NCBI GenBank assembly: GCA_028865375.1
Contig: JAGWKJ010000097.1
Coordinates: forward strand, 1-8,261
Length of the DNA: 8,261 nt
Reading direction: 5' to 3'
DNA from: Hyphomicrobiales bacterium
GTDB lineage: Bacteria; Pseudomonadota; Alphaproteobacteria; Rhizobiales; Beijerinckiaceae
In this document: in pieces, positions 6,698 to 8,261 of the stretch
Position numbering within the stretch: position 1 is the first letter of the stretch
Layout: every line of letters starts with the position of its first letter
Notes under the pieces: generated by a model
Seen by the model: only the letters and a program-made list of their open reading frames with translations
Told to the model about the DNA's origin: nothing
The model's database searches: none
Made by a program: the position numbers and the translations under genes

Positions 6698-8071
6698 TCA
6701 TGCGCTCCTGACGAGGCGCGCGACGTAGAATCCGTCGACGCCGGAGAGCCGCGGCGTCGCGCCCTTCAGGTGGAACGGCAGCGAGCGCACGTCGCCTTCG
6801 GGCGTCAGGCACTCTTCGAATCCGCGCGCTTCGTCCGCCGTCACCGGCGCGCGGCGCAGTTCGGGGTCGCGCCGCAGAAGCCGCGCGACCTGGCGTTCGC
6901 CCTCCTCGGGTTCGAGCGAGCAGACGCAATGGACGAGCCGGCCCCCCGGTTTCACGAGGCGCGCGGCGCGGTCGAGCAGCTTCTCTTGGCGATCCGCCAG
7001 CGCGGCGACGTCGCCGGGCTTCTTGGTCCAGGCGACGTCGGGATGGCGTCGGATCGTGCCGGTGGCCGTGCACGGCGCGTCGAGCAGGACGGCGTCGAAC
7101 CGCGGCGCGTCGAACGTCAGCGCGTCGGCGATCCGCAGGTCGGCGGACAACCGCAGCCGGCCGAAGTTTTCGGCCAGCCGGCGCATGCGCTCGGCCGACT
7201 TCTCGACCGCCACGACGTCGGCGCCGCAATGGGCGAGCCAGGCGGTCTTGCCGCCCGGCGCCGCGCACAGGTCGGCGATCCGCTCGCCCGGCTTGGCGGC
7301 GACGATGCGCGCGGCGAGCGCGGCGGCGGCGTCCTGCACCCACCATTCGCCGTCGGCATAGCCGGGCATGTCGGCGATCGGCGCATGGCCCCGCAGCCGC
7401 ACGGAGCCGCCGGGCAAAGCGACGCCGTCGAGCTTCTCCGCCCAACCTTCGGGATCCGACTTCACGGTCACGTCGAGTGTCGGCTCCACGAGGTGCATCG
7501 CGGCGATCGCGCGCGCGGAATCCTCGCCGTAGGTCGCCCGCCAGCGCGCGGCGAGCCAAGGCGGCGCGCCGTCGTCGAGCGGATCGCAGGCGTCGAGCGC
7601 CGCGGCGCCTTCGCGCTGGATCGCGCGCAGCACCGCGTTGACGAGCGCGGCGTAGGGCGCGGCGTTGGGGTCGGCCTTGGCGGCGCGCACCGAGAGGTCG
7701 ACCGCCGCGTGGTCGGCCTGTTCCATCAGCAGGAGCTGCGCCGCGCCGGCGACCAAGATCCATTCGAGGCCGCCGCTCTTCTTGGGCATTCCGCGGTCGA
7801 GCTTGGCGCCGACGACCTTGCGGAGGTAGCCCATCCGTCGAAGCGATGCGACGACGATGGAGCGCGCCAGCGTCCGGTCGCGCGGGCCCAGAGCCGCGTA
7901 GGGAGCGAACGCGCCTTCGCCCTCGATCCGCTCGTCGAGCGGGCGGACGCCGGTGGCCACGTCGCCCAGCAGCCGCGCCGCGGCGATCCGCGCCGCGAGG
8001 CCCGGGACTGACGGCGGGGGCACGTGGACGGGCGCGCCGAACCGGCGGCGCTGGGGGGGGCCGCCGCTCAA
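6698..8071 (-). CDS. rsmB: 16S rRNA (cytosine-967-C5)-methyltransferase RsmB (Sun/Fmu)
   Basis: RsmB methylates C967 of 16S rRNA using S-adenosylmethionine. With a TTG start at 8071 the protein has 457 residues. An N-terminal NusB-like RNA-binding domain starts near SVPGLAARIAAARLL (about 21-35). The methyltransferase domain has the SAM loop DLCAAPGGKT (267-276), motif IV DAPCTATGTIRRHPD with Cys334, and motif VI HCVCSLEPEEGE, where Cys384 is the expected catalytic cysteine. The stop at 6700-6698 is clear. The start is not. The frame is open to a GTG at 8167, but residues coded from 8167 to 8072 have much weaker G/C bias at third positions, overlap a 24-bp inverted repeat and lack a usable ribosome site. 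TTG 8071 has GGGGA (8080-8084) at 8 bases. A GTG at 8023 lies close to the conserved domain but has no ribosome site. Function is certain; start is tentative. Confidence 0.92.
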   Translation of the reverse strand: MSGGPPQRRRFGAPVHVPPPSVPGLAARIAAARLLGDVATGVRPLDERIEGEGAFAPYAALGPRDRTLARSIVVASLRRMGYLRKVVGAKLDRGMPKKSGGLEWILVAGAAQLLLMEQADHAAVDLSVRAAKADPNAAPYAALVNAVLRAIQREGAAALDACDPLDDGAPPWLAARWRATYGEDSARAIAAMHLVEPTLDVTVKSDPEGWAEKLDGVALPGGSVRLRGHAPIADMPGYADGEWWVQDAAAALAARIVAAKPGERIADLCAAPGGKTAWLAHCGADVVAVEKSAERMRRLAENFGRLRLSADLRIADALTFDAPRFDAVLLDAPCTATGTIRRHPDVAWTKKPGDVAALADRQEKLLDRAARLVKPGGRLVHCVCSLEPEEGERQVARLLRRDPELRRAPVTADEARGFEECLTPEGDVRSLPFHLKGATPRLSGVDGFYVARLVRSA

Positions 8072-8194
8072 GGCGCGGGTCCCCGGAGCGGCGCGAGGCC
8101 GCGGGCCTTCATGGATCGTGTCGGCAAAGGGCAGGTCATCCGCAAGTCGCGACTCGCGGATTAGCACGTCCCGGGCGAACCGCGAACCGGCCGC
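8072..8194 (-). promoter_or_regulatory. Probable rsmB leader/promoter region
   Basis: This stretch lies between a possible upstream stop (8197-8195) and the preferred rsmB start. It has more A/T than the flanking genes. It contains GCTAAT on the minus strand (8166-8161), four of six bases of a -10 box, with no convincing -35, plus the inverted repeat at 8138-8161. A minus-strand ATG at 8112 opens a 14-codon frame whose TGA (8070-8068) overlaps the rsmB TTG, so it could be a leader peptide; no good ribosome site precedes it. Confidence 0.35.
8138..8161. repeat. 24-bp near-perfect inverted repeat upstream of rsmB
   Basis: The two 12-base arms pair at 11 of 12 positions; the one mismatch (8144/8155) is a G-U pair in the minus-strand RNA. 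The core AGTCGCGACT (8145-8154) is a perfect palindrome. It overlaps the end of the -10-like GCTAAT. It may be an operator or, if transcribed, a leader hairpin. Confidence 0.6.
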
Positions 8195-8261
8195 TCACGC
8201 CCGCATCCGCCGGCCCTCGGCATCGACGGGCGGCGCGTCGAGCCGGCGCGCGGCGCGTCGT
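8195..8261 (-). CDS. Possible 3' end of an unidentified upstream gene
   Basis: In one minus-strand frame the window edge reads RRARRLDAPPVDAEGRRMRA and ends in TGA at 8197-8195. Third codon positions are almost all G or C, as in the real genes here. Only about 21 codons are visible, too few to assign a family, and the other frames are also open for some distance, so it may not be coding. Confidence 0.3.
   Translation of the reverse strand, partial: RRAARRLDAPPVDAEGRRMRA

Noticed and set aside
5183..8011. 942-codon plus-strand open frame
   Set aside because: Antisense to the binding-protein gene and rsmB, crossing the control region between them, with the same compositional artefact and no domain.

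Overview
The window is GC-rich (roughly 70% by eye, with strong G/C bias at third codon positions). It looks like a chromosomal segment of an alphaproteobacterium. This is inferred from the base composition, from the gene order, which matches the rhizobial aglEFGAK operon, and from the style of the RsmB protein. It cannot be assigned to a genus. Every convincing gene lies on the minus strand, so transcription runs from high to low coordinates.

Layout in the direction of transcription: (1) 8195-8261, possibly the last codons of an upstream gene; (2) about 8072-8194, a leader region with a 24-bp near-perfect inverted repeat; (3) rsmB, a 16S rRNA m5C methyltransferase, a housekeeping gene unrelated to sugar uptake; (4) 6512-6697, a 186-bp control region with a candidate promoter, a perfect LacI-type operator palindrome and two further perfect palindromes; (5) a sugar-binding protein gene with a GTG start; (6) a 132-bp intercistronic gap with three consecutive inverted repeats; (7) two MalF/MalG-type permeases, a GH13 alpha-glucosidase and an MsmK/UgpC-type ATPase, separated by only 2, 18 and 3 bases; (8) a 99-bp gap with an AT-rich dip; (9) the first 201 codons of a Gfo/Idh/MocA-family oxidoreductase that runs off the left edge.

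The five genes from 6511 to 705 form a complete alpha-glucoside utilisation unit. A secreted binding protein captures a small alpha-glucoside in the periplasm. Two membrane subunits with EAA loops and a MalK-like ATPase import it, and a cytoplasmic GH13 enzyme without a signal peptide hydrolyses it to glucose. The oxidoreductase may add an oxidative route for the sugar or may be a separate unit. No regulator gene is in the window, so the LacI-family repressor implied by the operator must lie elsewhere.

I found no mobile element, CRISPR array, tRNA or rRNA. The gene content is conventional. The less explained parts are regulatory: the clustered palindromes upstream of the binding-protein gene, the triple hairpin after it, and the rsmB leader with its uncertain start codon.
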